NCBI RefSeq assembly: GCF_001718315.1
Contig: NZ_CP013363.1
Span: 1,674,001 to 1,738,000, forward strand
Origin: Burkholderia diffusa
GTDB lineage: Bacteria; Pseudomonadota; Gammaproteobacteria; Burkholderiales; Burkholderiaceae
DNA: 64,000 nucleotides
Direction of reading: 5' to 3'
Shown here in pieces: positions 15,655-23,411 of the stretch. Each line of letters begins with the position of its first letter. Within the stretch, counting starts at the first letter, position 1. The notes beneath the pieces are model-generated. The model was given only the letters and a program-made list of their open reading frames with translations, searched no databases and was not told the DNA's origin. The translations under genes and the position numbers were made by a program.

Positions 15655-16540
15655 CGGCCACCTTTGGATTGAGTACGATCGACGTGCAACGCGCGAACTG
15701 GTCGATCGCGCATACGACGTCGGCGGCAGGTGCCTTCAAATCGACGCGCACGACACCCGACGCTTTGGGATGCAGCGCTCCCGTCACCGCCGATCGGGGC
15801 ATGCCGACGCGCAACGCTTCGCCTGCGGCGACCGCGATATCCAGATCCTGCCGACGTGCGGCGATCACGACACCCGGATCCGGTCCCCGCCCGACATACA
15901 CGTCGGCGACGATCGAGTAATTGACGGGGCGGGCCGCGACGACCAGCAGCGTGTCGTTCAGCGGTCGACGGTCTTCCGGCGAGAGTGCGCGGCGCACCGT
16001 GTCGAGCAATGCCGCACTCGCCACGCCACCGTTCGAATACGATTTCACGACCACGCGCACCACACCGCCCTCAGGGCGATCGACGCGCACGTCGGCAACG
16101 TCCGGCGACGCGTCCATCGCGAGCGATCGATACGCGCCAAACGGGCCGGCCGTCGACGATCGCTCGATCCCCATCTGGGTGCGCAATCGCAGGCGATCGT
16201 CGCGCTCGCGCGTCGCTGGAACCGGCGGATGTGCTTCCGGGTCGCCGGGATCGATGACTTCGCGCTGCAAATTCCAGAGCACCGCGAGGTGTTCCAGATC
16301 AGCACCCGTTGCGTAGGCCAGCAACACCGCTCTACCGGCGTCATTCACGCGCGCCTGAAACCGCATTTCTTCGTACGCGGCCAATTCCAGCAGTTTCACG
16401 ACCGGATCGGATTCAAGCGCAGCCGACCAATCCGGATAGATGCGCTTGAAGTGCGCGAGCTTGCGCTGATACGCTTCCTCGAAATCCAGCGTTTCGACGA
16501 GATCAGGCGGATCAAGCGCCGACAGATCGATTACTGTCAT
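15644..16540 (-). CDS. Baseplate assembly protein gpJ
   Basis: The protein has 298 residues. It starts MTVIDLSALDPPDLVETLDF, and the segments ARVNDAGRAVLLAYATGADL and HLAVLWNLQREVIDPGDPEA are typical of the P2 gpJ/T4 gp6-like wedge family. It forms the baseplate ring around the hub. It overlaps the gpW stop by 4 bases. Confidence 0.9.
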   Translation of the reverse strand: MTVIDLSALDPPDLVETLDFEEAYQRKLAHFKRIYPDWSAALESDPVVKLLELAAYEEMRFQARVNDAGRAVLLAYATGADLEHLAVLWNLQREVIDPGDPEAHPPVPATRERDDRLRLRTQMGIERSSTAGPFGAYRSLAMDASPDVADVRVDRPEGGVVRVVVKSYSNGGVASAALLDTVRRALSPEDRRPLNDTLLVVAARPVNYSIVADVYVGRGPDPGVVIAARRQDLDIAVAAGEALRVGMPRSAVTGALHPKASGVVRVDLKAPAADVVCAIDQFARCTSIVLNPKVADDD

Positions 16541-16875
16541 GTCGTCACCTCGAATACAACGTCGTCGCCGTTGTACTGCCCGGCGATTCGAAAAGTTACT
16601 TTGCCGTCCACGACAGACAGCACGTTCACGCGATCCAGCTCGAGGCGCGGCTCCCAGCGGACGATTGCGCGCGCAGATTCAGCCTGCGCCGCCGAGATCC
16701 AGCCGCGCGTGATAGGCATGTCGACCATCGCCGGGAGATCCGAACCGTACTCGGGACGCTCGCGCCGCGTTCCTTTGCGCGTGCCGAGAATGTCCGCAAC
16801 GCTCTGCACAAGATGCTCGATGCCGCCGATCAATCGGCCTGTGCGGCGACACATACCGACCAGCGCGACCATCAC
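16537..16875 (-). CDS. Baseplate wedge protein gpW (gp25-like)
   Basis: The protein has 112 residues. The segments HLVQSVADILGTRKGTRRER and PEYGSDLPAMVDMPI followed by IVRWEPRLEL are the core of the GPW/gp25 lysozyme-fold family, an essential wedge component that nucleates sheath assembly. It overlaps the genes on both sides by 4 bases. A palindrome copy lies inside it at 16591. Confidence 0.9.
   Translation of the reverse strand: MMVALVGMCRRTGRLIGGIEHLVQSVADILGTRKGTRRERPEYGSDLPAMVDMPITRGWISAAQAESARAIVRWEPRLELDRVNVLSVVDGKVTFRIAGQYNGDDVVFEVTT
16591..16603. repeat. Late-region palindrome copy 7 (AAAAGTTACTTTG)
   Basis: Exact match to AAAGYNRCTTT inside the gpW gene. Confidence 0.6.
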
Positions 16876-17072
16876 TGCACCTGCACATCAACGCGCTTGA
16901 AGTCCGCGCGAGAGTCGAGATATTTGATGTGCTGCGGCTCCGTTACAGTTGCCTTGCCCGCCAGCACGGCGATGTGCGAACCATCGGGAAACACAACGAT
17001 TCGGCTGTGAAACTCGGTATCGATGAACGTCACGGGGACCGTGCCGCTACCTTGCCGTGCGTCTTTCGCCAT
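16872..17072 (-). CDS. Small phage protein of unknown function between gpV and gpW
   Basis: The start is the ATG at 17072 (MAKDARQGSGTVPVTFIDTE), giving 66 residues. The preceding CCACCTCC on the plus strand reads leftward as GGAGGTGG, a strong ribosome site. The composition suggests a compact beta-rich protein with a Lys/Arg C-terminus. The stop overlaps gpW by 4 bases, so it belongs to the baseplate operon. I do not recognise a named family. Confidence 0.7.
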   Translation of the reverse strand: MAKDARQGSGTVPVTFIDTEFHSRIVVFPDGSHIAVLAGKATVTEPQHIKYLDSRADFKRVDVQVQ

Positions 17073-17092
17073 AACCACCTCCACAAACGAAA

Positions 17093-17112
17093 GACCCCGC
17101 ACGCGCGGGGTC
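17093..17112 (-). terminator. Hairpin after the gpV gene
   Basis: Arms GACCCCGC and GCGGGGTC are followed leftward by TTTCGTTTG. It lies between gpV and the next small gene, next to a palindrome copy. Confidence 0.65.
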
Positions 17113-17125
17113 CAAAGTCACTTTG
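17113..17125. repeat. Late-region palindrome copy 8 (CAAAGTCACTTTG)
   Basis: Perfect dyad with a single central base, intergenic, directly next to the hairpin at 17093-17112. Confidence 0.6.
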
Positions 17126-17131
17126 AATTGA

Positions 17132-17812
17132 TCAAACCGGCGGCCCGACCAGCTCGCCGTCGCCTTGCTCGCGGTGCCGGTGTCTAATAAGCGACTTACC
17201 GTCCGCAACGACGTCGTCGGTATATTCAGCACCGCCCGCGATTTTCATCGCGACACCGCCGCCCTTACCCGGCCTGCCCTGCATGCCGCCGTTGAACGTC
17301 AACAGTTGCTCGGTCGTCGTGTTGCCGGTGAACGTCGAGTCCGGCACATCGGCGAGCAGCTTCGCGCTGCGCAGCATCGCGCCGTCCGCCTTCAGCTCGA
17401 ACTCGGTTTCGCCGATACGGAACACGATCCGGCCACCGGCCGGCACCGACAGCACGTATTCATGGCTCGCATGGTTGTACTGTTCGAATGCGCCATCAGG
17501 GAAGTCGGTTGCAGTCTCGTCGGGATTCGACCGGCCAGACCCGCCATGCTGCTCGGTGTAGTAACCGGGCGCGACGAATGCGCCCGCGAGATCACCGGAC
17601 GGTGCCCACAGCGCGACCTCTTCGTCGACGGACGGCGGACGCCACTGTCGAACCTTGCCAGCGGCACCCGCCTGCCATTTGAGCCAGTCGCTCACCCAAT
17701 CGCCGATGCGCACCTTCACGCGCGGCGGATCGTACGTGACCGCCTCGACGACCGCGGACTGCGTCAGGCAGGCCATGCGCCGATCCATCTCGCCAAGCTC
17801 GAAGGCGCTCAC
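17132..17812 (-). CDS. Baseplate spike protein gpV
   Basis: The protein has 226 residues. The N-terminal OB fold (VVEAVTYDPPRVKVRIGDWV, DEEVALWAPSGDLAGAFVAP) is followed by a beta-helical stalk (GRIVFRIGETEFELKADGAM) and a His-rich apex (IRHRHREQGDGE) that in P2 gpV binds metal at the needle tip. It pierces the outer membrane on contraction. It is the first gene of the baseplate group, 4 bases after the preceding gene. Confidence 0.9.
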   Translation of the reverse strand: MSAFELGEMDRRMACLTQSAVVEAVTYDPPRVKVRIGDWVSDWLKWQAGAAGKVRQWRPPSVDEEVALWAPSGDLAGAFVAPGYYTEQHGGSGRSNPDETATDFPDGAFEQYNHASHEYVLSVPAGGRIVFRIGETEFELKADGAMLRSAKLLADVPDSTFTGNTTTEQLLTFNGGMQGRPGKGGGVAMKIAGGAEYTDDVVADGKSLIRHRHREQGDGELVGPPV

Positions 17813-17815
17813 CGG

Positions 17816-18340
17816 TCACCTCGCATCCTGATGGGCCGCACTCCAGTACTGGTCTTCGTGTCCCGGACCCGTCTCCGGATCGAGACCCCACAGCACCGAG
17901 CGGCCTTTCGTCGGCGGCTCGAACACGTCGCCCAGGTCGAATTCGTGCACCCATTCAACGAGCCAGACGAGATACGTGTCCAGCTCCGGGCGAAACGGAT
18001 CAACGCCCGCCGACCCGACCTGCTTACCCGGCGTCACGGGCAGCCCCCACGTCGCCCCGTGCACCGTTTGCAGCACGCGAGCGGACAGCTCGCGCACCTG
18101 CAGCTCGGCATCAGGCACCAGAGGGTCGACGATCACGCGGGCCTGCATACGCGCGATTAGCGGCACGCGGCCCGTGCCGTCGTCGTGTCCCGGCTCCAGC
18201 TCCCCCAGCTCGATCGCGACGAACGGCGTTTCGATCGCCTTGCCGATCTTCGGATACGCATGAATGCGTTCGAGGTCCGGGAGGCGTTCCCGCAGCCCGG
18301 CCTCGATCCCGTCATGCAGTTGCTTCAGGTTATCGAGCAC
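17816..18340 (-). CDS. Putative tail terminator or completion protein
   Basis: The protein has 174 residues. It starts MLDNLKQLHDGIEAGLRERL, and the middle KAIETPFVAIELGELEPG is typical of small neck or tail-terminator proteins of the Mu gp37/lambda U type. It sits between a gpZ-like protein and the baseplate spike, where the head-tail junction proteins are encoded. The exact role is inferred from position and size. Confidence 0.55.
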   Translation of the reverse strand: MLDNLKQLHDGIEAGLRERLPDLERIHAYPKIGKAIETPFVAIELGELEPGHDDGTGRVPLIARMQARVIVDPLVPDAELQVRELSARVLQTVHGATWGLPVTPGKQVGSAGVDPFRPELDTYLVWLVEWVHEFDLGDVFEPPTKGRSVLWGLDPETGPGHEDQYWSAAHQDAR

Positions 18341-18860
18341 GATTCATCGCCTTCTGCAGTTCATAGTTGACCTCCTGCCGCAGCACCCTCATCAGCCGGG
18401 CCTCACATGCCTGCGCGGCCCGGCGAAACGCCGGATCGCCCGTCTGCGACCATTCGACCTTCACCACCTCGAACGGCGTCCGCTCTTTCCCGATACGTCG
18501 GTAGATCGGCCCGTCCGGATGTCGATTCGTTTTGCGCCACGCGCTCTCGAACAGCGATTTGCCGGCCCGCATGCCCTTCTTCGTGCGTCGCACCGAACCT
18601 AGGCGGTGCGCCTCGATCGGATTCAAACCGAGCCACACTTTCCCGGTATCGGCCGAGCGTAGGAAGAAGTACATCCGCTGCCGCAGCAGCTTCTGCTGGA
18701 TGCCCGTCGCATTACCGACCTCCTTCGCCGTCTGGCTCCGGATCCACGCGCCCGTCTTGCGAAGCGTGCGCCGCCATGCCGCCTGCATCGCGGCAGGCGG
18801 CAGGCCCGCGAGCGCTTCGAGCGCCCCCTTCACGTCGATCTCGACCTTCAGCAAATCCAT
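18330..18860 (-). CDS. Minor tail protein, lambda gpZ-like
   Basis: The start is the ATG at 18860 (MDLLKVEIDVKGALEALAGL), giving 176 residues. LPPAAMQAAWRRTLRKTGAW, QTAKEVGNATGIQQKLLRQR and GLNPIEAHRLGSVRRTKKGM resemble the prophage minor tail protein Z family, which completes the tail at the head-tail joint. It is basic, overlaps the next gene by 11 bases, and starts 3 bases after the preceding stop. Confidence 0.7.
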   Translation of the reverse strand: MDLLKVEIDVKGALEALAGLPPAAMQAAWRRTLRKTGAWIRSQTAKEVGNATGIQQKLLRQRMYFFLRSADTGKVWLGLNPIEAHRLGSVRRTKKGMRAGKSLFESAWRKTNRHPDGPIYRRIGKERTPFEVVKVEWSQTGDPAFRRAAQACEARLMRVLRQEVNYELQKAMNRAR

Positions 18861-18862
18861 CG

Positions 18863-19153
18863 TCACCTCAGAATCAGGATCGTCCAGCCCGTCCCATCGG
18901 GGTGCAGCTCGAACACGCGGTAACGCCCGCTCGGCGTCACGACGATGCTGCCCTCGGTCACGTCGACCGCATCGGCATCGGTGATATGCAGGACGGGCGC
19001 CACGAGCTGCGTGCGCTGCGTTCCGAGATCCGGACCGAGCCACGGCGACGTGAACATCCCGTCGACGGGCCGGCCGTCGATCGTGATGTCCGCGTCACCG
19101 AGATCGCGCAGCACTGCCGCATCGACGTCCGCGATCAGATCCCGGAACGCCAT
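18863..19153 (-). CDS. Head-tail joining protein, lambda gpFII-like
   Basis: The protein has 96 residues. It starts MAFRDLIADVDAAVLRDLGD and ends PSGRYRVFELHPDGTGWTIL. The length, the early Asp-rich helix and the beta-rich C-terminus fit the FII/phage attachment family that connects the filled head to the tail. It follows the capsid gene directly, as in lambda. Confidence 0.65.
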   Translation of the reverse strand: MAFRDLIADVDAAVLRDLGDADITIDGRPVDGMFTSPWLGPDLGTQRTQLVAPVLHITDADAVDVTEGSIVVTPSGRYRVFELHPDGTGWTILILR

Positions 19154-19154
19154 A

Positions 19155-20150
19155 TCACGCCTTCAGCTTGACGATCGCCTTCGGGCGCGTGCACAGGTGC
19201 ACCGGGTTCGATTGCGCCTCGAGGTCAACGCCCTTGCCGAACTGCGCCAGTTCCTGCTTCGCGTAGTACGGCAGGCCCGTCGTGTTCACTGCTTCGACGT
19301 AGTCAGCCGGCGCGAAGCGCGTAATGAACAGCTCCGGCACGCCTTCGGGCACCGCATACGCTTCGTCGTCCGCCACATAGCCGATGTCGCCGACGCGACC
19401 GCGATAGCGCTCGAACGTGCAACCGCCGAAGTCGAATGCATCGCGCGCGTCGCCCCGGAGAGACGCCGCCATCGCGGTCGCGAGATACGTCTCCTTCACT
19501 GTCTTCGCGACGATCAGCTTGTTCCAGAATGCCCGGCCGCAAAGCACGCGCACGCCCGTGTACGTCGTCGCGCCCAGCGCATCTTCGATCGCGTCCTGCA
19601 CGTCGACGCACTTCACGCGGATCTCCGTGTCAGCCTTGCCCAGCTCGAACGGAATCACGGTCTGCTCGATGCCGAAGTACTGCAGAAGATCGATCAGCAC
19701 CGTCTTGCCGTCTGCGTCGAGCACCGCGCCCTTGATCGCGCCGATGCGGTGAAACTCGTGCGTCGCGTCGAGCTGGCGACGCAGTTTCGCGAGCCGCCGG
19801 TTCACGACCGTCTGCAACGCTTCCAGCTCCGTTTCGGAGCCGAACGCGCGCAGGTTCTGGATCTCGTCGGCCTTCACGAATGCACGCTGCGGCAAGTGCA
19901 CCGTATTGAACGGAATCATGCTGCGCTTGCTGCCGACCACGATCGCCGACGGCGAGCCGCGCTCACCGGCCGAGACGAGGGACAGTGTGTCGCCGTCGCG
20001 CTCGATCTGGATCGTCGTCGTGGTGATGCCGTCCTCTTCGAACAGGCCGAGCGCACCGACGCGGCCCGGCACGTGCGGCTGGTCGTTGATCGCTGCGGTG
20101 AGCGACGACAGCGAGAACGCGTCATCTTGAAACAGGGCGATGTCCGCCAT
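19155..20150 (-). CDS. Major capsid protein, lambda gpE family
   Basis: The protein has 331 residues. FEEDGITTTTIQIERDGDTL, AFVKADEIQNLRAFGSETEL and PYYAKQELAQFGKGVDLEAQ are characteristic of the lambda gpE group of HK97-fold capsid proteins. It builds the icosahedral head. It follows the decoration protein gene and a hairpin, which should help set the high expression of both. Confidence 0.92.
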   Translation of the reverse strand: MADIALFQDDAFSLSSLTAAINDQPHVPGRVGALGLFEEDGITTTTIQIERDGDTLSLVSAGERGSPSAIVVGSKRSMIPFNTVHLPQRAFVKADEIQNLRAFGSETELEALQTVVNRRLAKLRRQLDATHEFHRIGAIKGAVLDADGKTVLIDLLQYFGIEQTVIPFELGKADTEIRVKCVDVQDAIEDALGATTYTGVRVLCGRAFWNKLIVAKTVKETYLATAMAASLRGDARDAFDFGGCTFERYRGRVGDIGYVADDEAYAVPEGVPELFITRFAPADYVEAVNTTGLPYYAKQELAQFGKGVDLEAQSNPVHLCTRPKAIVKLKA

Positions 20151-20180
20151 ACAACCTCCAACAGGGAAATGGATACAAAA

Positions 20181-20205
20181 AAGGCCACGCGCGATGCGTG
20201 GCCTT
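20181..20205 (-). terminator. Hairpin between decoration and capsid genes
   Basis: Arms AAGGCCACGC and GCGTGGCCTT are followed leftward by TTTTGTATCC. It lies between gpD-like and gpE-like genes and may act as an attenuator or RNA stabiliser. Confidence 0.65.
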
Positions 20206-20225
20206 CGGATTCGGTGTTGCTGCGA

Positions 20226-20570
20226 TCAGCGGACGATCACATGGCGTTCCGCGAGATCGGTGCGCGCTGCGGCATTCAGACCAGTCAGGCGTGCGGCGGC
20301 GACCTCGGCGAGTCGCACAATGCCGGTCGCCGAGCGCGGTGCCTCGGACGCTGCCAGCGGTGCATACAGCACCGCCGCAGCGACTTCGGCCCCGTCGTTC
20401 GCCGCGTTGTCGTACGGCGCATACTCGCCGGTGCTCGTCACCCCGAGCACCTGGCCGGCCGACAGCGCCGGCCCGGCCTTCACGATGATGTGCTCGCGCG
20501 AGATCTGCCCGTTGCCTTCCGACACCAGAAATTCCGCCGTCTGGCTGCCCTGTACCTTCACGTTCGACAT
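20226..20570 (-). CDS. Head decoration protein, lambda gpD family
   Basis: The protein has 114 residues. SREHIIVKAGPALSAGQVLG, then TGEYAPYDNAANDGAEVAAA, are typical of gpD-like trimers that stabilise the expanded capsid. Its position between the protease and major capsid protein matches the lambda gene order. Confidence 0.9.
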   Translation of the reverse strand: MSNVKVQGSQTAEFLVSEGNGQISREHIIVKAGPALSAGQVLGVTSTGEYAPYDNAANDGAEVAAAVLYAPLAASEAPRSATGIVRLAEVAAARLTGLNAAARTDLAERHVIVR

Positions 20571-20595
20571 GAGTTTTCCCCTCCTCGGGTATCGT

Positions 20596-20607
20596 CAAAG
20601 TTACTTG
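20596..20607. repeat. Late-region palindrome copy 9, imperfect (CAAAGTTACTTG)
   Basis: One base short of the AAAGYNRCTTT core. It overlaps the TAA stop of the head protease gene (read leftward as AAG TAA CTT), like copy 5. Confidence 0.45.
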
Positions 20608-21710
20608 CCGCTCTTGCGAGCCGCGTAGATGGACGCCGCGCGCGGCGCATTCGCCACCACCGGCGGCTCGTTTTGCACTACCGGCTGCGCACGCGGATTG
20701 ATGCGCGATTGCGACGCCGTCACGCGCTCGAACAGTCGCGCGCGTACGTGATCCGGCGTCAGACCGTCAGCGACGAATTGCGCGGTCAGCTCCGGCACGT
20801 TCGCCGCAAGGCAAATCCCGGCGATGTCGGCGGCTTGCCGGATCGCCGCATCGACCGTTGCCCGGTCCTTTAGGCCGGTCGCCGTCACGATCGCCTCCGC
20901 GCAGTGCGACAGGCGCGCGTCACGGCAGGCCGCGAATACGTGCGACGCCAGCGCCGAGACATCCGGGGCTGGCGGCACCAGCTGCGGGTCGGGTTTGGTT
21001 TCCGGTTCGGGATCGGGCCGCGGCTCGGGCGGTGTATCCGGTGGCGTGTCGGGCTGCGGCGGGTCGGTCGGCTCCGTTTCGTCGACCAGCGCCCGCACAA
21101 CGTCGGGTACCGCCGAGAAGCGCGCGAGCAGCGCCGTCGAGCTGGCCGACGCGGACAGCTTCACTGCTGCCTCGATCGTGTCGCAGAAACCCTTTTCCTT
21201 CGCCTGCGCGGCCGTCAGCCACGTCTCGGCGTCCATCAATGCCCGGATCTCGTCGACCGACTGGCCACTCTTCGCCGCGTACGCGGCGAGAATCCCGTCG
21301 CCTGCGTTGTCGAGCAAATCGGCAATGCGCCGCAGGTCTTTCGCCTCGCCCGCCGTCACCGTTTGCGCGTTGTGGATCATCAACATCGCGTTTTCCGGCA
21401 TCACGATCTCGTCGCCGGCCATCGCGATCAGCGATGCGGCCGATGCCGCAATGCCGTCGACCCGCACCTTCACCTTGCCCGCATGCCGACGCAACGCGTT
21501 GTAGATCGCGAACGCATCGAACACATCACCGCCCATCGAGTTGATCGCGACCACGATCGCCGATGCGTTGGCCGCTGCGGCATCGAGCTGCGTCACGAAC
21601 GTCTGTGCGTCGGTGCCCCAGAAGCCGATCTCGTTGTAGATCCGGATCTCGACCTCGCCGGCCGCGTTCGCCTGCGCCCGGATATCCCACCACTTACGAT
21701 TGCGTTTCAT
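20601..21710 (-). CDS. ClpP-like head maturation protease with scaffold-like C-terminus
   Basis: The start is the ATG at 21710 (MKRNRKWWDIRAQANAAGEV), giving 369 residues. The N-terminal 190 residues are a ClpP/SppA-type fold with INSMGGDVFDAFAIYN, the catalytic Ser in VDGIAASAASLIAM and the catalytic His in MLMIHNAQTV. A Pro/Asp-rich linker (about 210-250) leads to an Ala-rich helical C-terminus that probably acts as the scaffold, as in lambda C/Nu3. The enzyme should cleave itself and scaffold during head maturation. It begins 1 base after the portal stop. Confidence 0.88.
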   Translation of the reverse strand: MKRNRKWWDIRAQANAAGEVEIRIYNEIGFWGTDAQTFVTQLDAAAANASAIVVAINSMGGDVFDAFAIYNALRRHAGKVKVRVDGIAASAASLIAMAGDEIVMPENAMLMIHNAQTVTAGEAKDLRRIADLLDNAGDGILAAYAAKSGQSVDEIRALMDAETWLTAAQAKEKGFCDTIEAAVKLSASASSTALLARFSAVPDVVRALVDETEPTDPPQPDTPPDTPPEPRPDPEPETKPDPQLVPPAPDVSALASHVFAACRDARLSHCAEAIVTATGLKDRATVDAAIRQAADIAGICLAANVPELTAQFVADGLTPDHVRARLFERVTASQSRINPRAQPVVQNEPPVVANAPRAASIYAARKSGK

Positions 21711-21711
21711 C

Positions 21712-23199
21712 TCACTCCCCATTCGTGTGCGCGAGCGGATCGGTGTCGTCCGTCGCGTGCGTGTCGTACTGCAACCCGAGCCGTTGCGCGCGCTGCTGAT
21801 CGGCCGCGTTCTCGTCGTCGACCTGCTCCGGATCCTCGCCCTTCGCGAGAATCGCGCCGGTGCGACTGGTCAGCCCCGCCCGAATCTCCGCGCGCTTGGC
21901 CGACACGTCCTGCACCGGATGGATATACGGCCAGCCCTGCGGCACCCACCGCACGCGCACGTACTCGCGCCGGGCGCGGTGATAGTTCGGCATCGGCATC
22001 GCACCGGACAGCGCACAGGCGTCGACCCACCAGGACCAGATCCGCCGACAGAACTGATGGATGAACACGTTCTGCTGCAGCTGCTCGATCGAGCGCCGGA
22101 ACTCGTTCAGCAGTACGCGCAGGACACGGTCGCTGACATCGCGCAGATCGCCCGTCAGCACCTCATAGGGCATGCCGACCGACGCGGCTGCGGCCATCAG
22201 CTGCTGTCGCATGAACGGCGCGTAATCGGCTCCCGCGCCGGGCGGCGTTGCGAACTTCACGTCCTCACCGGGCGCCAGTTCCTGCATTGCGCCCGGTTCC
22301 AGCGACACCACCGGTGAGAACCCGTCGACGTCGAATTCGATCGTCGCCCCGGAGACCGGATCGCCGAGCGGGCCGACCTCCGCCTGCGGCTTCACGATGA
22401 AGCCGGCAAAAAGGTTGCTCACCTCCTGCCGGAACAGCACCGCGTCGTCGAAGTTGTCGAGCGAATGCAGCCGCAGCAGCACCGTCGACAGCTCCGGCAC
22501 GCCACGCACCTGACCGGGCCGCAGCGCGTGGAAGACGTGCGCGATCTCGTCGGCCGGCACGCGCACCGTCTGCACCGCATCGCCAGCGAACCGGTTGTAC
22601 TCACCCGGATGCCGGCGCAGCAGGTGATACGCGACGCGCTCGCCGTCTTCGTTGAACTCGACACCGTTGATGATCTCGCCGCCTGGAATCGGCTCGTTCT
22701 TCGTGACCGGCAGCATGTCGCCCTCGAAGAGCTGGATCTGCATCGGCACCGCCAGCCCGGTATGCAGCGGGAGTAGACGGCGACGCACCAGCACCTCGCC
22801 GTCGCTGAAGAACGCCCGCGCTGCGAGCGTCTGCAAGCCGTACAAATCATGGTCGCCGTTCGGGTCCAGCTCGCCCGAGCTGTCGTCCCAAAGTTGCTTT
22901 TGCGCGCGACGCACGTCCGCGTCTGGATGCTGCGGATGCGCCTGAATACCGGTACCGATGGTGTTCGACACCAGGCGCGCGATCGCCGTCTTCGCCCACG
23001 GGTCGTTACGGATCGCGTCCCGTGCACGGTGACGCATCAGCGGCAGGTTCTGCACGACCGAAGCGTTCGGCCCCGCGCTCGATGCCTGCCACGACTTTGC
23101 CCGCGCCCCGCGCGTGCCGGCCGATTCGTACGCCGCTGCTTTCAGCCGCGTGGGGACGACAAAGCCGCGCTGCGCGAGAACCGGATACGCGCGACTCAT
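21712..23199 (-). CDS. Portal protein, lambda gpB family
   Basis: The protein has 495 residues. RDAIRNDPWAKTAIARLVSN, FLFAGFIVKPQ-like segments, LEPGAMQELAPGEDVKFATP and MPYEVLTGDLRDVSDRVLRV are typical of lambda-type portals. Twelve copies form the DNA entry ring at one capsid vertex. It overlaps the gpW-like gene by 4 bases. Copy 10 of the palindrome lies in it. Confidence 0.92.
   Translation of the reverse strand: MSRAYPVLAQRGFVVPTRLKAAAYESAGTRGARAKSWQASSAGPNASVVQNLPLMRHRARDAIRNDPWAKTAIARLVSNTIGTGIQAHPQHPDADVRRAQKQLWDDSSGELDPNGDHDLYGLQTLAARAFFSDGEVLVRRRLLPLHTGLAVPMQIQLFEGDMLPVTKNEPIPGGEIINGVEFNEDGERVAYHLLRRHPGEYNRFAGDAVQTVRVPADEIAHVFHALRPGQVRGVPELSTVLLRLHSLDNFDDAVLFRQEVSNLFAGFIVKPQAEVGPLGDPVSGATIEFDVDGFSPVVSLEPGAMQELAPGEDVKFATPPGAGADYAPFMRQQLMAAAASVGMPYEVLTGDLRDVSDRVLRVLLNEFRRSIEQLQQNVFIHQFCRRIWSWWVDACALSGAMPMPNYHRARREYVRVRWVPQGWPYIHPVQDVSAKRAEIRAGLTSRTGAILAKGEDPEQVDDENAADQQRAQRLGLQYDTHATDDTDPLAHTNGE
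22889..22901. repeat. Late-region palindrome copy 10 (CAAAGTTGCTTTT)
   Basis: Exact match to AAAGYNRCTTT inside the portal gene. Confidence 0.6.
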
Positions 23200-23402
23200 C
23201 GCACCCCCTTGCCGGCGTGGCGCAGGCGAATGAGCCGCGAGCGGCCGGTCGCGCCGTCCAGCGCCCGGATGATCTCGGTTTGTGCATCGCGCAGCTCCGC
23301 AATCGACCGGTAACGCACCTTGCGATCTGCGTACTGGACCTCCAGCTCGCCCTTCGCGATCGCCGACTGGATGCGTTGCAGGTCCGCCATCGTGTATGCC
23401 AT
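23196..23402 (-). CDS. Head-tail joining protein, lambda gpW-like
   Basis: The protein has 68 residues: MAYTMADLQRIQSAIAKGEL, then VRYRSIAELRDAQTEIIRAL. This is the classic gpW fold and size. It lies between terminase and portal, as in lambda, and stabilises packaged DNA and prepares the head for tail joining. Confidence 0.9.
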   Translation of the reverse strand: MAYTMADLQRIQSAIAKGELEVQYADRKVRYRSIAELRDAQTEIIRALDGATGRSRLIRLRHAGKGVR

Positions 23403-23411
23403 GTGTTTCTC

